From positions 6,262,001 through 6,326,000 of the forward strand of contig NC_135035.1 in the NCBI RefSeq assembly GCF_051020975.1: a DNA stretch of 64,000 nt. Direction: 5' to 3'. Each line of letters starts with the position of its first letter. Within the stretch, counting starts at the first letter, position 1. The notes beneath the pieces were generated by a model. The model was not told where the DNA came from. It worked only from the letters and a program-made list of their open reading frames with translations, and searched no databases. Positions 23,378 to 36,324 of the stretch are shown one piece after another. This stretch comes from Osmia lignaria lignaria. Lineage: Eukaryota > Arthropoda > Insecta > Hymenoptera > Megachilidae. The position numbers and the translations under genes are program-made.

Positions 23378-24037
23378 TTATCCCGATTTTTTCTTCAACG
23401 TTAATTAACGCGTTCACTGAAATACTAAACACTTGCAAGATCGCATTAATCATCGATACAATCCTTGGTAATCCGTATCACGGTACAAAGCAAAGGTTGT
23501 TTCTGCTACGGCAATCAACTTGAGGCTCCAATCTAATCAGAGATCACATAGTTTACGACGATCGTACGATTGATTCCGATAGTTATTCGTCGCCGCTTTA
23601 TCGCTAGATCAAACACCTCGGATTCGTGGAAGGAGGAGGTAAACGCGTTATCGAGCATCGCATTAACGCGTTGCACAGCCGTCGCCAGGGCGTTAAAACA
23701 ATGCCGTACAGAGCCGTTAACTCGGTGCACACGAGCACGCTGGTCCTTAATGGATCAAGGTGCTTAATTCACGAGTATCGACACAGGCGTCGCGATGGAG
23801 CCGATAGTTATAATGCCATGCGATACAGAAGGGGTGTCGCGGTGCTCTCTTGGAACGACGAAGACGAAAACCCGCGCGCAAGAAAGAGATGATAGGATAT
23901 AGGGGGTGCGCGAAGAGAGGAGAATATAGGGGAAGTCCCTGTCCACGAGCAACTCGCTGAAATCGCTTGTTCGCTCGCTCGCTCGTTCGCCAGCAGCGTC
24001 ATCATAAGACCTCTTTGTTCTCCGGCAATTTCAGCGG

Positions 24038-24094
24038 CATTGTCACCGTCAACAATGTCCACTTGACATTCTCCCTCTCGCTCCCGCTCATTGT
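24038..24094. promoter_or_regulatory. Three Sox cores in 57 bp
   Basis: CATTGT at 24038, ACAATG at 24052 and CATTGT at 24089. The first two are in opposing orientation with an eight-base gap. Confidence 0.35.
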
Positions 24095-24454
24095 TAACCC
24101 ATCCTCTCCGCGATCTCTCTTTCGATCGTAAAGTTCGCAGCAGCTGGCCGGCATGCGTCGCGATTCCTCTCGCGGACACGCCTTAAGAGTTTCTTCTTTG
24201 ATCGTGCTTGATTTCTCGATCAAAGATGACCATCGACACGGTTCGTTCAAATGTCGCGCCATCCGCGACCTTTGCTTCCCGTCCACCCTGGTTATCCTTC
24301 CAGCGATCCCGTCTTTCCTTCCACCTTGCGTTCCTGCTTTCCACTTCCTCTCTCCCCTATATCTCTTCGCCTCTCTCCGTTCAGCACGCTCCTCTCTTTT
24401 CCATCGTTATCCCCCGGTCTTCGTCGCTCTTTCAGCCCATCTGTCTATTGTCCA

Positions 24455-24554
24455 CATTGTTACGCGGCGGCATCCTCCTTGCTCGCATTGTTTCGGCGCA
24501 TTGTTTGACGGTGGCTCGCTCGTTCGTCCTCCTCGGCCGACGGCGACTCATTGT
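24455..24554. promoter_or_regulatory. Four co-oriented Sox cores in 100 bp
   Basis: CATTGTT at 24455, 24486, 24499 and 24549, all on the same strand and all followed by T, with a further TATTGTC at 24447. Chance would give about one CATTGT/ACAATG per 2 kb. Strong candidate for a homotypic Sox enhancer. Confidence 0.45.
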
Positions 24555-25662
24555 TTCTCCTCGTTGTTGCACGTTCTTCCGTCCGTCTTTTCGTTCTCTT
24601 ACCTTTCAGCATCGTGAACTTTGCCCGTCGACTTCCGAGCCGCTTTCTTGCTTTCGGGAATTAAGTGGTTTCCCGATGCCCGTCCACTCCTCGACTCGCA
24701 CCACTGTTCCCCCGATCGTCCTACACAACTGGACGTTTCCTTCCTCGTTTTAGCCTAGATTCGTGGTAAAGAGAAACGAACGATCCACCCGTTCGTATCT
24801 CCCACGAATTCGTAGCGCTGGAAAGCTGTCGAATCGGATAATCCATCGGGAGGGGTATCATCGTTGCTGGAATACACGGTACGCGTTTAAGTGTCGGGGT
24901 TTCGCTCGAAAGCGCGTGCGTGTCTGTGTGTATATTTCGTGAGAGTGGTGGCGCTTTACTTATGGAACGCATTGTTCTATTGTGCACGGGAGATGAGCGC
25001 ATTACTGTCCCTTGTCCCCCTTTTCGAGCAACCCCGAGACAATATCGTGGCATCGTTAATCAGGCATCGTTCCTGGACGAGCCACATAGTAATTCGCGGA
25101 GGTTTATGCTCGCGGAGCACGCATTTAGATTCACAGCCCGTCATGGTAGGTGATACTAGCTCAGACGCGATACTGGAAACTCGATAACGCTAGTTATAGA
25201 CTCGGTTTAACGGTCCAACTGACGTGCACCATGTTCGACGTGCGGCATTTACCTTATGCCCCTACCTCTGGCCATTTCCCCCACGACTCGGTTGTTGGAA
25301 ATTTCTGATCGTTCCGGAACAATCGTTAGACAACGTTAACGCGTCCGCAGCAATTATTTGGCCAGACTTTATCGGTTGGATTGAAAGGAAAGACACTTGG
25401 TTACTCTCGCCGAGGAATCGATATCGATGGTGTAACTCGTAGCTCTCTCTATTGTTGTAACAACAGGGAGAATAGAAGCGCGTGTCGCGAACGAGTAAAG
25501 AGGTAACGGGAATACGAATGGGAGGGTGGAAGAAGAATACGAAAAGAAAGAGACGAAGAAGGGTGCTCGTGCGTGTAAAGCACACGTATATATGTGTATT
25601 CGCGAGCGGGAAGGAGTAGGAGGTAAAGTGTTCGCGACGAATCTATGGAATGGGGTGGAAGC

Positions 25663-25690
25663 ACAATGCTCCAACAATGACGCTATTGTG
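25663..25690. promoter_or_regulatory. Sox core group
   Basis: ACAATG at 25663 and 25674 followed by TATTGTG at about 25684: three ACAAT-type cores in under 30 bases. Confidence 0.3.
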
Positions 25691-27621
25691 GAAACGAATA
25701 ACACATACTCCTGCGCTTTACCCTCGTCGTCAGGGGGTAAGCTCCGTAGCTGAATCAAATGAATACGAGAGTGCCATCGCCAAGACACAGTTTCGAGGGT
25801 GGATGATGAAGGAAAAATCTGCAATTAGAAACGCGAAAAATCTGCCGTATCGAAACGGGAAACGATTCGGAAATTTACGAGACCGGTCGTATTTCGAAAC
25901 TCGAACGATAACAAACAAGCAGCGACGTTATTCCGTTTCATATGCGAGCGAGAATATTCGGAACGCCCGAAGAACTTGCGCGGGGTAGTGGGTCGTGTAA
26001 GCCAGTAGTTCCGGTCGCTTATGCGTCAGACGGCACCGCGCGTTTCCAGGAAATAACGAATATTATGAATGTAGCATGGCTTATCCGGAGAACTTTGAAC
26101 GCTTTTCGTTTCTGCGTACAAATCTTTCGAACGACAAGAAATTCTAATCGATGAAATATTAATTTTTGTCCGACGAGATGAAACGATCCCTGCTCTCCCC
26201 CGAGTATTCTTAACGTTGAAAAAGAAAATGAAGAGAGTTTTAAAAGGAAAGAAAGAATGGAAATAACGACGGCCGATAAGATGGCGGAAATAGGTAGCTC
26301 GCGGTGCATACATAAATAAAGTAGCATCATCGGAATGGTTCGAAGGGGCAGAAGGTCGACGAGGAGGTTTAGTCGAGGGCAATACCGCGAAGGGGGTAGG
26401 TACGTAGGCAGATTTAATTAGCATGGACCAACGGAGGCCCTCGGGGGTTGCCGGGGGCGCGGACGAGGGCAGTTCGAGCGTTAAAGTTAAATGACGGTTG
26501 GCGGTTGCTTATTCTTCCCGGCAACTGATGCTTGATAATCTGCGAAATCTCCCCCGCCGGCTCTCAATTCTGCTCGATAGTTCGCTGCCTGTGCAGGCCA
26601 ATTCTCTCAATGGAACAACTCAGCCACGGACTGACTGGCTTAATTGTAGTTGCTACGTCTCCTCTACCCCGATTTCGTTTTTTTCCCTTCCTACCTCTTA
26701 TCCTGCTTCGGCAGTCTATTTCTTCGTACCGACGCGAGTTTCGGAAAATCGTCCTGTCGATGAAACGCAATTCCGGTTGAGTAAATTCGAAAATAATGAA
26801 ATAAATTTTAATTAACCGACGTTCGATTTTTCTGCAACGACAAGGGTAGTTTGATGTTTGCGTTTAGAATTTATTCACCGAGCGTACATTTCGCGGAACA
26901 TTCGGTGGAAAGGATCGTCGTGCAATCGCGCGAGATCCGGCATTAACCTATTCCGCTTTGTCGCGTGCGTGTAGCACCCTTCTCCCTCCGGGGGATCCTC
27001 CATCCCTCTTCCGCTCTTTTTCGCCGGCCGACACCCATCCCAGAGCCAGCCATTCCCCGCGCCTCGCCTTTCCTCCGCAATTTTTCCGCCACATTTGCCT
27101 TTGTCTCGCGACAACAATGCATCGCCTCTACTGCGATGACATAAAAATATGTGCAACGATGTCTCTCTCGCTCTCCCCGACCCTCGCCTTTCTCTCCGTC
27201 TGTTACTTTTCCGCTTGTCTCTTCTACCATCTCCAGCCACCACCCACTAGTCACCCTCCCTTCGCTCGTTCTTCTTTCGTTTCACGTCATAGACGAAACG
27301 TCTGTTGGCGTCGCGCGAATTAATTCGGCTTGTCGCGTCGGTACGTTGCGCTGTCGCGATCGAGTGATTTCCTCTTTGCGACGCCTGCCGATTCGAAACG
27401 CGCCGGAGTTGTTGTTTCGTGCTGTTATGAACTGGCGACATTTCTTATTCGGCTGATTCCTAAACGATAGGAAAAATAATCGCGAGGAAGGTTGATTACC
27501 GTGGACACCTGTGCCCGGTTCAAACTCTTAGGCGGAGAGGGGTGCAAGAAGGAAAGGGGAATATTGTTCTCGACGGCGACGCGGCGCGTCGTCCTCGGAA
27601 TTTTCGTCGTCGGATGCTCGA

Positions 27622-27638
27622 ACAATGAGCATGCAAAT
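27622..27638. promoter_or_regulatory. Compact Sox-POU composite site
   Basis: ACAATG at 27622-27627, three bases, then the perfect octamer ATGCAAAT at 27631-27638. The octamer matches the POU consensus exactly. In the classical Sox2-Oct4 element the Sox core faces the other way (CATTGT), so this is an inverted variant. Confidence 0.45.
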
Positions 27639-29560
27639 GATCGGCCGAAGATCGATATCGGTTCCTGGCTACGATCTGAATTTTTCCGCGACTGGTACCG
27701 TGGGGGGGCAGCTCTGCCCTTTCGCCCCCGCGGTAGACAAAAGGGGGCCGGCACCGGTTGACAATGGCTCGATGGCATTACGTATGCAGGCACAGGGCTC
27801 TGCTCTTTTCGAATTCGTTGCATTCTGCCTCTGCCTTTCCGTCGCCGCCCTCTTCAACCCCCGTCCAATCTTCCTCCTCCTACGCTCGCCCTCCGAACCT
27901 CTCTCTGTACCGACGTTTCGTTCTTCTGCTCTTCGTTCTCCTCGATCTGCGCCCATCCTCGCGGTTCCATTCTGCAAATTGCAATCGCCAATCTGCCGAC
28001 CCTTTGTCTCGTTGCTCTTTTTTTTCTCCTTCGCCCTTCGCCCACGCTCGTGGAAAGCGTTAATTGAGAGGGTGCAACTCGATGCCGGACCTCCTCTCTG
28101 CCCAACGAATTCTACTTTTTTTTTTTTCAAGTTTTCAACCATCCTTCTCTATCGAGCAACATCCGGAAAAGGAACTTTTCCTTTGCGAAGGCCCCGCGGA
28201 AAGATGCAACGGCTGCGGGTGAAAATTCGAGGAGCGTTTCGTTTGTAAGGCAACGCGAGATGTAGAGGCTTTTATATAATAAACAGCATCGCGCGGAATA
28301 GAGGAGGCGAGGAATGAGAAATCCAGGTTGAAAACGACAGGGAGAGAGGGAGAAAGGGAGAATGGTAGAAGGCAAAGGCGATGGGACGAGAACGACGGGT
28401 GCATAGAATCTAAACTGCACAATGGATGGTAATATCGAATGGTAGGGAGTTGCCGCGTACGGTGCCGGTCTATTCAATGCAATAATTATAAATTGGTGTC
28501 TTTCAACTGGGCGGCAAATCGACACGTAACGAAGCCACTGTAACTGCATCCACGGCGAAAACTTTGCGTCGCTTTTGATTCTCCACCCGCCGCGCCGCGC
28601 TTCATCTACCCTTCTATTTCTATTTGAAATCCCCGCTGGACGCGCGAAATCGCGAAAATACGGGGAACAAGCGGCCGGTGCATTTATAAATATCCTCTCG
28701 ACGTTGGCCAGCCTCGTTTCAACCGGGACGAAAATTGCGTTTAATATCGATCCTCCGCTATCTGATGAGCGAGCACTAGATCCGATTGAATCGAAAGGAA
28801 ATTAACGACGTTGATCGATGCACGGATCTGGACGAGCGTGGTTGATACAAAACGTGTCATCTGGATCGCGATCATCCTTTTTCCAATGTTACCCCGCATG
28901 CAACTTTAAACATTTCATTAAAAAATTAATTGCTCGAAATAGATCGTTCAAACACAGTATATTCGCGAGGAAGAAAAAATCACTGTTCCCTGTTTGACAC
29001 GTATAGATGTATAGACAGTTCTGTAATTAGGGCGAAATACATGACTCATCGTTACACAGTCCGCGCATACAGGGGTTCACCAAAACATGACTCAGGTACG
29101 GAACCACGGAGCACAGCCCTGAGGCAGTTACCAACTTAATGAAGCTGTTTTCCGTTTAATTAGAATCCCACCGTGATCCTTCCATTCTTAGGCGGGTCTC
29201 GCGGTTAATCCTTCCTACCGCAATATTAAGACGCAGCTCGCTCCTTACAAAGCGAGCTGCGTGCACAATATCGCGAGCTATATTTACCGGGGCCTTTATG
29301 CACTTGGAAGCATGCACGGAAGTGCGCACACGTCGCTTCTAATATATACAAAATCGTATATGAGATACTGTCTTCGAGATTTTTATTACTTTCGAATTCG
29401 CTAAAGTTGCATCTTTCCGTCTGACACAGTTTCCGGGCTCTCCTTAGTTTCGCGGGGGTTCGGAAGATTTTTCGAAGAACGCGATGGGCGAAATTACCCG
29501 AATTTGTTCGGCGAAAGGCAGAAAGACGGTGTCGATTCTAAGCTGGAGTCGAGGTGGACG

Positions 29561-29589
29561 GCGCTGGTCGTCGTCGTCGTCGTCGGCGG
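29561..29589. repeat. (GTC)n trinucleotide repeat
   Basis: About seven GTC/CGT units followed by GGC units. It gives Ser, Val or Arg runs in the different frames, without any gene context. Confidence 0.7.
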
Positions 29590-32209
29590 CGGCCATGCCG
29601 TGGGCCCGGCGCTCTTTTATTTCGAAAACAATGGAAGGGCGCTTTGTTTCAGGCATTGTCAGGCGGACAGTAACGCGCGCACAAAAGTTATAATGAAACG
29701 CTATTTATTTAAATGTATAGGTGCCACCAGCGAGCCCCCCCGTCGGCTTTCCGCCACCCTCGCGGTCCACAAACCCGCCCCTTTGTGTACGTGCACCAGC
29801 ACCAATACCCTCGCCACCGTGCCAGCCGTTCTTATTCCATATTCTTTTATCTCGCTATCACATTTACGGTGCCATTCTTCCCGCGGCAATTGTCTTCTTC
29901 AGGCGATATAAGGAGCGGCGCGTGCGCCAACCGAGACGCGTTTTTCAGCTCGCCGATTAAAAATCGCGAATCGATGTCTGGAGAACCAGGACATCGGCTT
30001 TCAAACACCGTCTCCTTTGTCTTCCGTCGTTCGACTTTCGTCTTTGTGGAAACGCTTAAGCTTTTCATTAAAATGCTTTGATTCTTAAGGCTTTCGGCTC
30101 TTTCAATCGAATGTATTCTAAATTGAATACCGCACGGCTACATTTTTATAACTATTCGACACTGAAACGTTAAGGTTTCTGAAATCAAACTCACCTGTTG
30201 TGTGGTATAAAATATGTTTTATTAAAATTTTGTAAAACTAAACTAGGCTAAGTTAAATATTCTAAGGAAGTTCACCCCGTTTCCTTCTCTTCGACTTTCA
30301 AATCCACCCTGCTCGCTTTTCCTTCTTCAACGATCTTTTCAAAAACTTGCAAATCAAACGATTTGGCTTTATATTATTTATACCTAAACGTCCTTAACGT
30401 TACAATAACATTACAATCTATGCTTCGGACACCACAATATAGAAAAAAGTTCGCAGCAGTATTGATTGTAATTGTTATTCATGGCAAAAATCCAAGTTGT
30501 CAGTTGAAGACGAGATGAGCACCGCATGAGAAAGTAGTACCGATAACAATTGAATTTTATTGGTGATCCAATGAAGAAGGTAACTCGATACGTCGCTGGG
30601 GGACGCCTAATTGATCGAGGCAAATAGAATGATGATTTTATGATGGTCCAAGCCAGTCGGGATTTCCATCGTCTTGATCCACCGTCGCCGAACGGGGAAC
30701 ATTTTTCGAAGCGTCCTATGGAATTGAGATTCGGATAATTCGTCTAATTGTTCCGGATAACCGGCCGCTAAATGAAGATCCAGGGACAATGGAAGAATTA
30801 ACAGAGACAGAGAAACGCAGAGTTGCGTTTAAGTGGGAACAACTGTAACAATTAGATGCATATCCGGAGATCTTTGGAACGAATGCAATTAGATACCGCT
30901 GGACAAACGGCTGAATTATAAATTGCGTCTCATTCGAAGAAGAAGACAACGGGCCGGGCTTAATAATCGTTTCCTGCGCTCCTCCAACGCCTGCGCAGAA
31001 ATGATTGCTAATTTGTACCGCAGGGAAAGAATAGTTTGCCACTTGGACGGTGTATCCGTGCTCTCAAGTGTGATTTATTCTTGTCCACCGGTTCGAGGAA
31101 GGAAATTTCCATTCTATGTCGCTTTCTGCTTGGAATAATTATCCTGACCAGGATGCTGTAATTTCATTTACGGCCTAAAGATTTATAGAACTCTGGTGCA
31201 TCTACTTAAAAGCCAATTCGAGAGACAATTCACGGATCTTTTTTCAAGGAACCTTCTTTCACGACGCGTGCAATTTATCGCTGAGCTTCGGAGACGCTCG
31301 AAATTACGTTCATGGAATTTCGCGACAATGCCCATGGAAGTTTCATCGCATTCTAGCCCGTCGGCCGCGATGCATATGAGCCATGGCGCATCCCGCTTCC
31401 CCGTTTCTTTATCCGTGTAATAGAAAGGAAATGCGTCTTTTCTGGCCGACGTCCTTTTTTTCTCGACGTTCCAAGTTAAAAAGGAGTCGCACGGCACCTG
31501 CGGACTCGCGTCCTTTACGAATATGCTTGGTGGCAGGGAAGAAAGGGGCACAGCTCCTTTCAGCGCATCGAATGAATCGACAACGATGATATCGAGGGAT
31601 TCGATGTAACAATGCGTCTTGCCGTATGGTTCGAGTTCATTTTTAGGGTGGGCGAACCTGGCTGCCTCGATGTCCGAAGGGTGAGTCTCGAGGGGATCTC
31701 TGTTTCCCGCTATTCGTGTGTCCTTTGGGAAACTATGGTCGATTAATCACCGATCGATTTAATTATTTCCAGAATTATTTCAATTTATCACAACCATCGG
31801 AAAACCTTAAAACACCACGATACTCCTGTTTAACATCACGTAAATAATTCTATTCTAAACATTGAAACAAAGAGTGTTTCCAGTACCAGTCTCCCAGTTT
31901 TTTATCGTATTAAAGCACACGCACGAAACAAGCACTGTATTCAACTTCTTGTGTCAATTGTTCTTCTTTTCCTTTGGAACAATAAATGTGATTCAATAGC
32001 ATAATGAATAGCAGAAGCTCTTTAATTCCTGCTCTGTATGTATTCTGTTTCAACCAAGCGTTTTAACAAAGTGAGCTTTTTTGCAAATGCTGGTAACAGA
32101 GTATACGGGTCTTCTAGTAATTCCATTTTGGTCATTCATCCTGTTCTTTGTGATAAAAACTGCTTCGAATTTGATTAATTCCTCCGAATCTATGTATCTG
32201 ATGCGCGTC

Positions 32210-33254
32210 CTACCGAGTCGCTGTGTGCGGTGGTGGGGGAATCGAGGAGTGGGGGGAAGGAGCCGTGGAGCGACGATCAGTTCCATGCGGTGCGCGACAC
32301 GGCGAAGTACGTAGGTGGATTTCTCCGCGTTGTTTATTCGAAAGTAGTTTTTCCGGGTTTTCCGCGACAGTAAAAGTGTGTCTCGATTAAATTACTCCGT
32401 TTTATCGTTCAAGTGCATCGAAGGAAGTTCCTTACCGCGAACGTAACAGTGTGACAAGTGACGACGCGCTTTTTGACAAGTGACATGTCAGTGCCGGTTG
32501 TCGCGTTGACAGTTTCACTTTCGCCGGGAATGAAACGAAGGATTGTTTAAATATAAAAACGTTTCGTTTAAAACGGTATAATCGTGTGAAAAGAATTTTA
32601 ATAATCGTTTGCCGGAATTTCTTAGGTTAGGGTCGCGAGTGTTTTTCGTGGACCGGACGCGGACGTGGGATAAATTCCGCGGATTCATTGAAGTCACGTG
32701 GTACAGGAGCAGCCAATAGGAGCGCGCGATTTGTTTTAGTTTTTCATAGGATATTTCGTTTAGTGAACAACGCGACTGCGTTCGACGTACGTGAATCATG
32801 GCCATGGAATCGTTTAAGTGACACTCGAGGGAAAAAAAGTAGTCGTTCGAAGGACGGGATGATCGGTGAATTTTTGTGTCGCGAAGGATCGGGTAAAAAC
32901 ACGGGGCTAGAAGTTCGTTAACGCGTTATCGCGGACAAGTGGTGTTTATTATCCTTGGTTATGTTTACCTCGGCCGTTTCGCCGTGGCCAGCGAGCAAGC
33001 CGAGACAATTTCATCGGGGATCGCGGTTTCTCGGTATCGCGTGTGAGTGACGCACTGACGCGAGGACAATGCTCGGAATTTCGGTTTTGAATTTTGCCTG
33101 ACGTGACACGCGTCGACGAGGCTCGATGTAGTGCGCGGATTGCTATGACGTTTGGCTTTGACTGAGTGGCCGTTAGAGTGCCGTATCTCTATCAACCCCC
33201 CGGCAGGATCTGATTTATGTTGCCGTGTACCAAATTCCCTTCGACATCCCACCG
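32210..33254 (+). other. Candidate non-coding first exon / CpG-rich promoter
   Basis: A CpG-rich stretch ending in CCCACCG|GTGAGTACG, an almost perfect splice donor at 33254/33255. No long plus-strand coding frame leads into it, so it would be a 5' UTR exon. It contains two TGACAAGTGAC words (32452 and 32474, 22 bp apart) and the palindrome TGACATGTCA (32481-32490). No TATA box is evident. This is inference from one donor and composition; the partner acceptor is not identified in the window. Confidence 0.25.
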
Positions 33255-34380
33255 GTGAGTACGCTTTTTAATTTACTGTTCACCGGCAGGCCAGTGGCCT
33301 GCGCCTACCTGCGAGTAGGCGCCATTCCTTTGCGGTTTCACAAGTTACCGCTCCGTGCAACCGTAGCGCGTTGCGATTACATTCCTTTTTTTAAATAATA
33401 GCGATTAGATAATAATATCTGGTTCGAACTGTGCGGTGAATATTTATTTAACGTCTTATCGCATCTGTACATTCTGATATATAACCTTGCTCGATCTTTT
33501 TCCATTGTGTTAGACTATAATATAATTTTATCTAGACATAAGTTACACGCATAAGAGAGAGTAGAAAAATGTACATTCGCAACTCGCAACTCCTTTTAAA
33601 ATCCATCCGAAGAATCACTTCATTGGGGGGGAGGTCTGTTAAAATGGCAAAAGGAGAAGAGAGAAGGACGAGAACAAAAAAAATAAATAAAGAGTTCCAT
33701 CCCTGGGAAACGAGGAAGTGATCAGCGATGCATAAGCGGCGGCCGATACAATCGTGCGCCGCTAGAGAGAAATTGAAATTCTTATCCGAGGCGTGCGCGG
33801 CTGAAAGGCTCTCGCGAATCGCATAAAGGCCTCATCAGAACGATCGCTCGAATATCCTCGTTCGAGTCCCGCCGAGGCAAAACGTTCGGGTTCGGGGACG
33901 TCGAACGGCGGTGGATGAGGGTGAGGGCCAAAAACGGAGGAATAAAAATAGGTAGAGTAGGAGGGGGGGTGGAGAGTAGGAGAGTAGGTTTGACGGAAGA
34001 AGAGAGGCGCTGGTGGAGGTGGCGTTGGGTATAGCTGCGGGTTAGGCACACAGGGGAAGGTGGTGGTTGGTCGGGGGTGGCGAGCATAGAGGGTGGGCAA
34101 CATAAAAGGCCAGCAACCCCTATTCCACGCAGGCTTCAATTGTTTCGGCTAGGCAGCGTTCATTTGTTTTTCTTTGCGTGCGCTTTTGCACGCTCCTCCA
34201 ACCCCCTTCCACTCCTTTTCTCTTCCTCATCGACCTATACACCTTCTATCGTGTCACCTCGTCGTTTCGTTATTCTGATTCGTCTTCGAGACCATCTTGC
34301 ATCAGATTGCTCTCTTAGAACCGTTCTACTAATTGTTCGGGGGTTGTGTGAAATAAAAAAGACTCGTATAGAGTAGAATG

Positions 34381-34672
34381 GTCGTGCATGAACTGCACAA
34401 ATTATTTTATGGCGGGGGCCATAAAGGGCCTGTACAGAGCTCTGCAGAGCCAATAAGTAATTTAATATTAATATTTTTTGAATGTCTAAAGCCTAAAGCC
34501 ATTCAGGCCTTTTTTTATTAGTACTGTTTCGCTGACTAACCAACCCTTTTCTATCTAATCGAAAGTAAAAGAAAGCTCCCGCTGTTGATCGAACGAGTTA
34601 AAGGTTGTACTGTGTAGGACCTTCGAGCAGGCCCTTTAAGGCCCCATAAACTGCCATAAAGTAATTTGTGCA
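34381..34672. mobile_element. Short inverted-repeat element (MITE-like)
   Basis: CTGCACAAATTATTTTATGG (34393 on) is repeated inverted at the right end (TTTGTGCAG, ending 34673), followed on both sides by GGGCC and TAAAGGGCCTG blocks. The 9-mer AGTAGAATG occurs at 34372-34380 and again at 34672-34680, which could be a target duplication, although the left terminal repeat starts 12 bases inside it. Non-coding. Confidence 0.55.
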
Positions 34673-36310
34673 GTAGAATGTGTGTAAAGAATTATATTCA
34701 GAGAAACGTTGGAAGAGCTACGAGGATGGTTTCATATAAGGGCGATGCGTATATTTATACCTGGAATATTTGCAAGCATCCCCAAACCCTAATTAGCCGA
34801 CTTGCTATAAAAGAGCCAGGAAAAGAAATCGGCTATTTCCAATATCTTTAGGATGTGAAGTTTTTTTTATTTTTATTTTTGTTGATGCAATGTATGCTCA
34901 ACATCAGAGCACGTCCTCCCCTTCGTTTCTCGCCCATCTTGATCACCCTCGGTGCACGAGGTGTATTAAAATCGTCTATTGTTATCGCAGACCGAAGGGG
35001 GTGGTCCGCCAGTGGTTTCAGGGTAACGCGCAGCGGTCTTGACGCTACCGCAAGAATATCATGCTTTCGAAATTATACATTCCTCGTTTCCTGTTTCGGA
35101 TCTTCCTCTGAAACTTGTACGCAAGACCTGTAACCACCTGTGAACGTGTGAAGATGCACGTGACCAGGCGACGTCTCGTTACCTCCATTACCCTTGTTTT
35201 CAAAACAAACTTCGAGGTTTCATCATCGCGGAGATAAAGAAACTTCACGTTGAAATGAATAATCGAGGGAAGGTCGCGTGGTCGTTAGCAAAGGTAGTTA
35301 AGGATCGTTGAGACGAATCGGTTTCACGAAACAGAAGGCGTGGAAAATTGAATATCCCATCTAATCGACGTGGCCCCGTTCGGTTTCGGACTGTTATCCG
35401 GGACCATTCGGAGAGGCAGATGTTACCGAAATAATTATAATTTACACCTGTCCGTAATAAACGAAAATTCAGCTCGGTTAGTCGAAGGTAAAAGCGATAG
35501 CGGCGCGCGGTATGGTCGGTGAATTAGGCGGTGTCATCTGCAGGCGTGAAATTTCGGCTGGGTTTAATCGTAACGCCAACAGCTGACAGGATCGACGCGA
35601 TAGCCTATATAATAACCCTATTGGCAAGCTACCTCGATGACGGATCGTCGATCAATTAATCAATAATTTCGACTGCACTTCCCGTTGCAAGAACCATTAA
35701 TGTCCGCGCGTTTCCCGCTCTCGTTCAATTGGAAATCCAAAAGGGATGTCTGCGAAAAGTTGTGCTGGGAATCGGTCGAAGGACATTGCCGAAGACTTGT
35801 CGCGTTTCGATCACAGTTTGCTTCCACGCGTATTCGACGTTCTCCAATAACGACTGTACCGTTTAATCGGCGCGTTCGTGTAATTGCCATTTCATCGTGT
35901 CGTCGCGTAGTCGTCCCTTTTGACGCGCGTATTTTATTCAAGAACGAACGACTGGTAACGAGTCATTAGCCGCGATTCAGGTTTCTTCCCAAGGAACAAA
36001 CTCCTTTTCCCTCTGTACGCCCTATCGATTCTGGCCGTTGAATCCTTCATACAGGATGCGTCCCTCGCGACACGACACGACGCGGTGCGGCGCGGCGCGG
36101 TGCAAAGCGGCACACGCGAATAAATCGTGGCTTCGTTACACCCGACTCGAAGGCGGCAAACAAATAGGGTTAATTCCACGTGCGCCCGCTAGTCTGAATA
36201 CGTCGTTTCCGAATGGAGGTAATTTCGGTGACAATGTGGCCTTTGATTTCATAGAACCGCACGGTTGAATGACTACCTCCACCCGGCCACCCCCTCGGCC
36301 ACCCCTCCAG

Positions 36311-36324
36311 CCCCCCCCCCCCCC
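36311..36324. repeat. Poly(C) run
   Basis: Fourteen consecutive C residues in a C-rich context; a possible i-motif/G-quadruplex sequence and a place where assembly length may be wrong. Confidence 0.75.

Larger units (their letters stand above)
23378..34380. other. GC-rich non-coding region with Sox clusters
   Basis: Eleven kilobases without a supportable coding exon. Both strands show many open frames only because stop codons are rare in GC/CT-rich sequence; none has a recognisable domain. Pyrimidine islands (24250-24700, 26990-27250, 27830-28050) alternate with purine islands (33620-34130). About 22 Sox cores occur here by hand count. A candidate non-coding exon is listed separately. Confidence 0.5.

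Noticed and set aside
24153..24753. Long overlapping plus-strand frames of 154 and 181 codons rich in Ser/Leu/Pro
   Set aside because: They reflect CT-rich composition; several frames are open at once, with no domain, no codon bias and no splice context.
27625..28248. A 207-codon plus-strand frame
   Set aside because: Overlaps other long frames on both strands in GC/CT-rich DNA, and no recognisable family or start context.
33840..33890. tRNA-like T-arm words (GTTCGAGTCCCGCC)
   Set aside because: The flanking bases do not pair into a T-stem and no D-arm, anticodon arm or acceptor stem was found.
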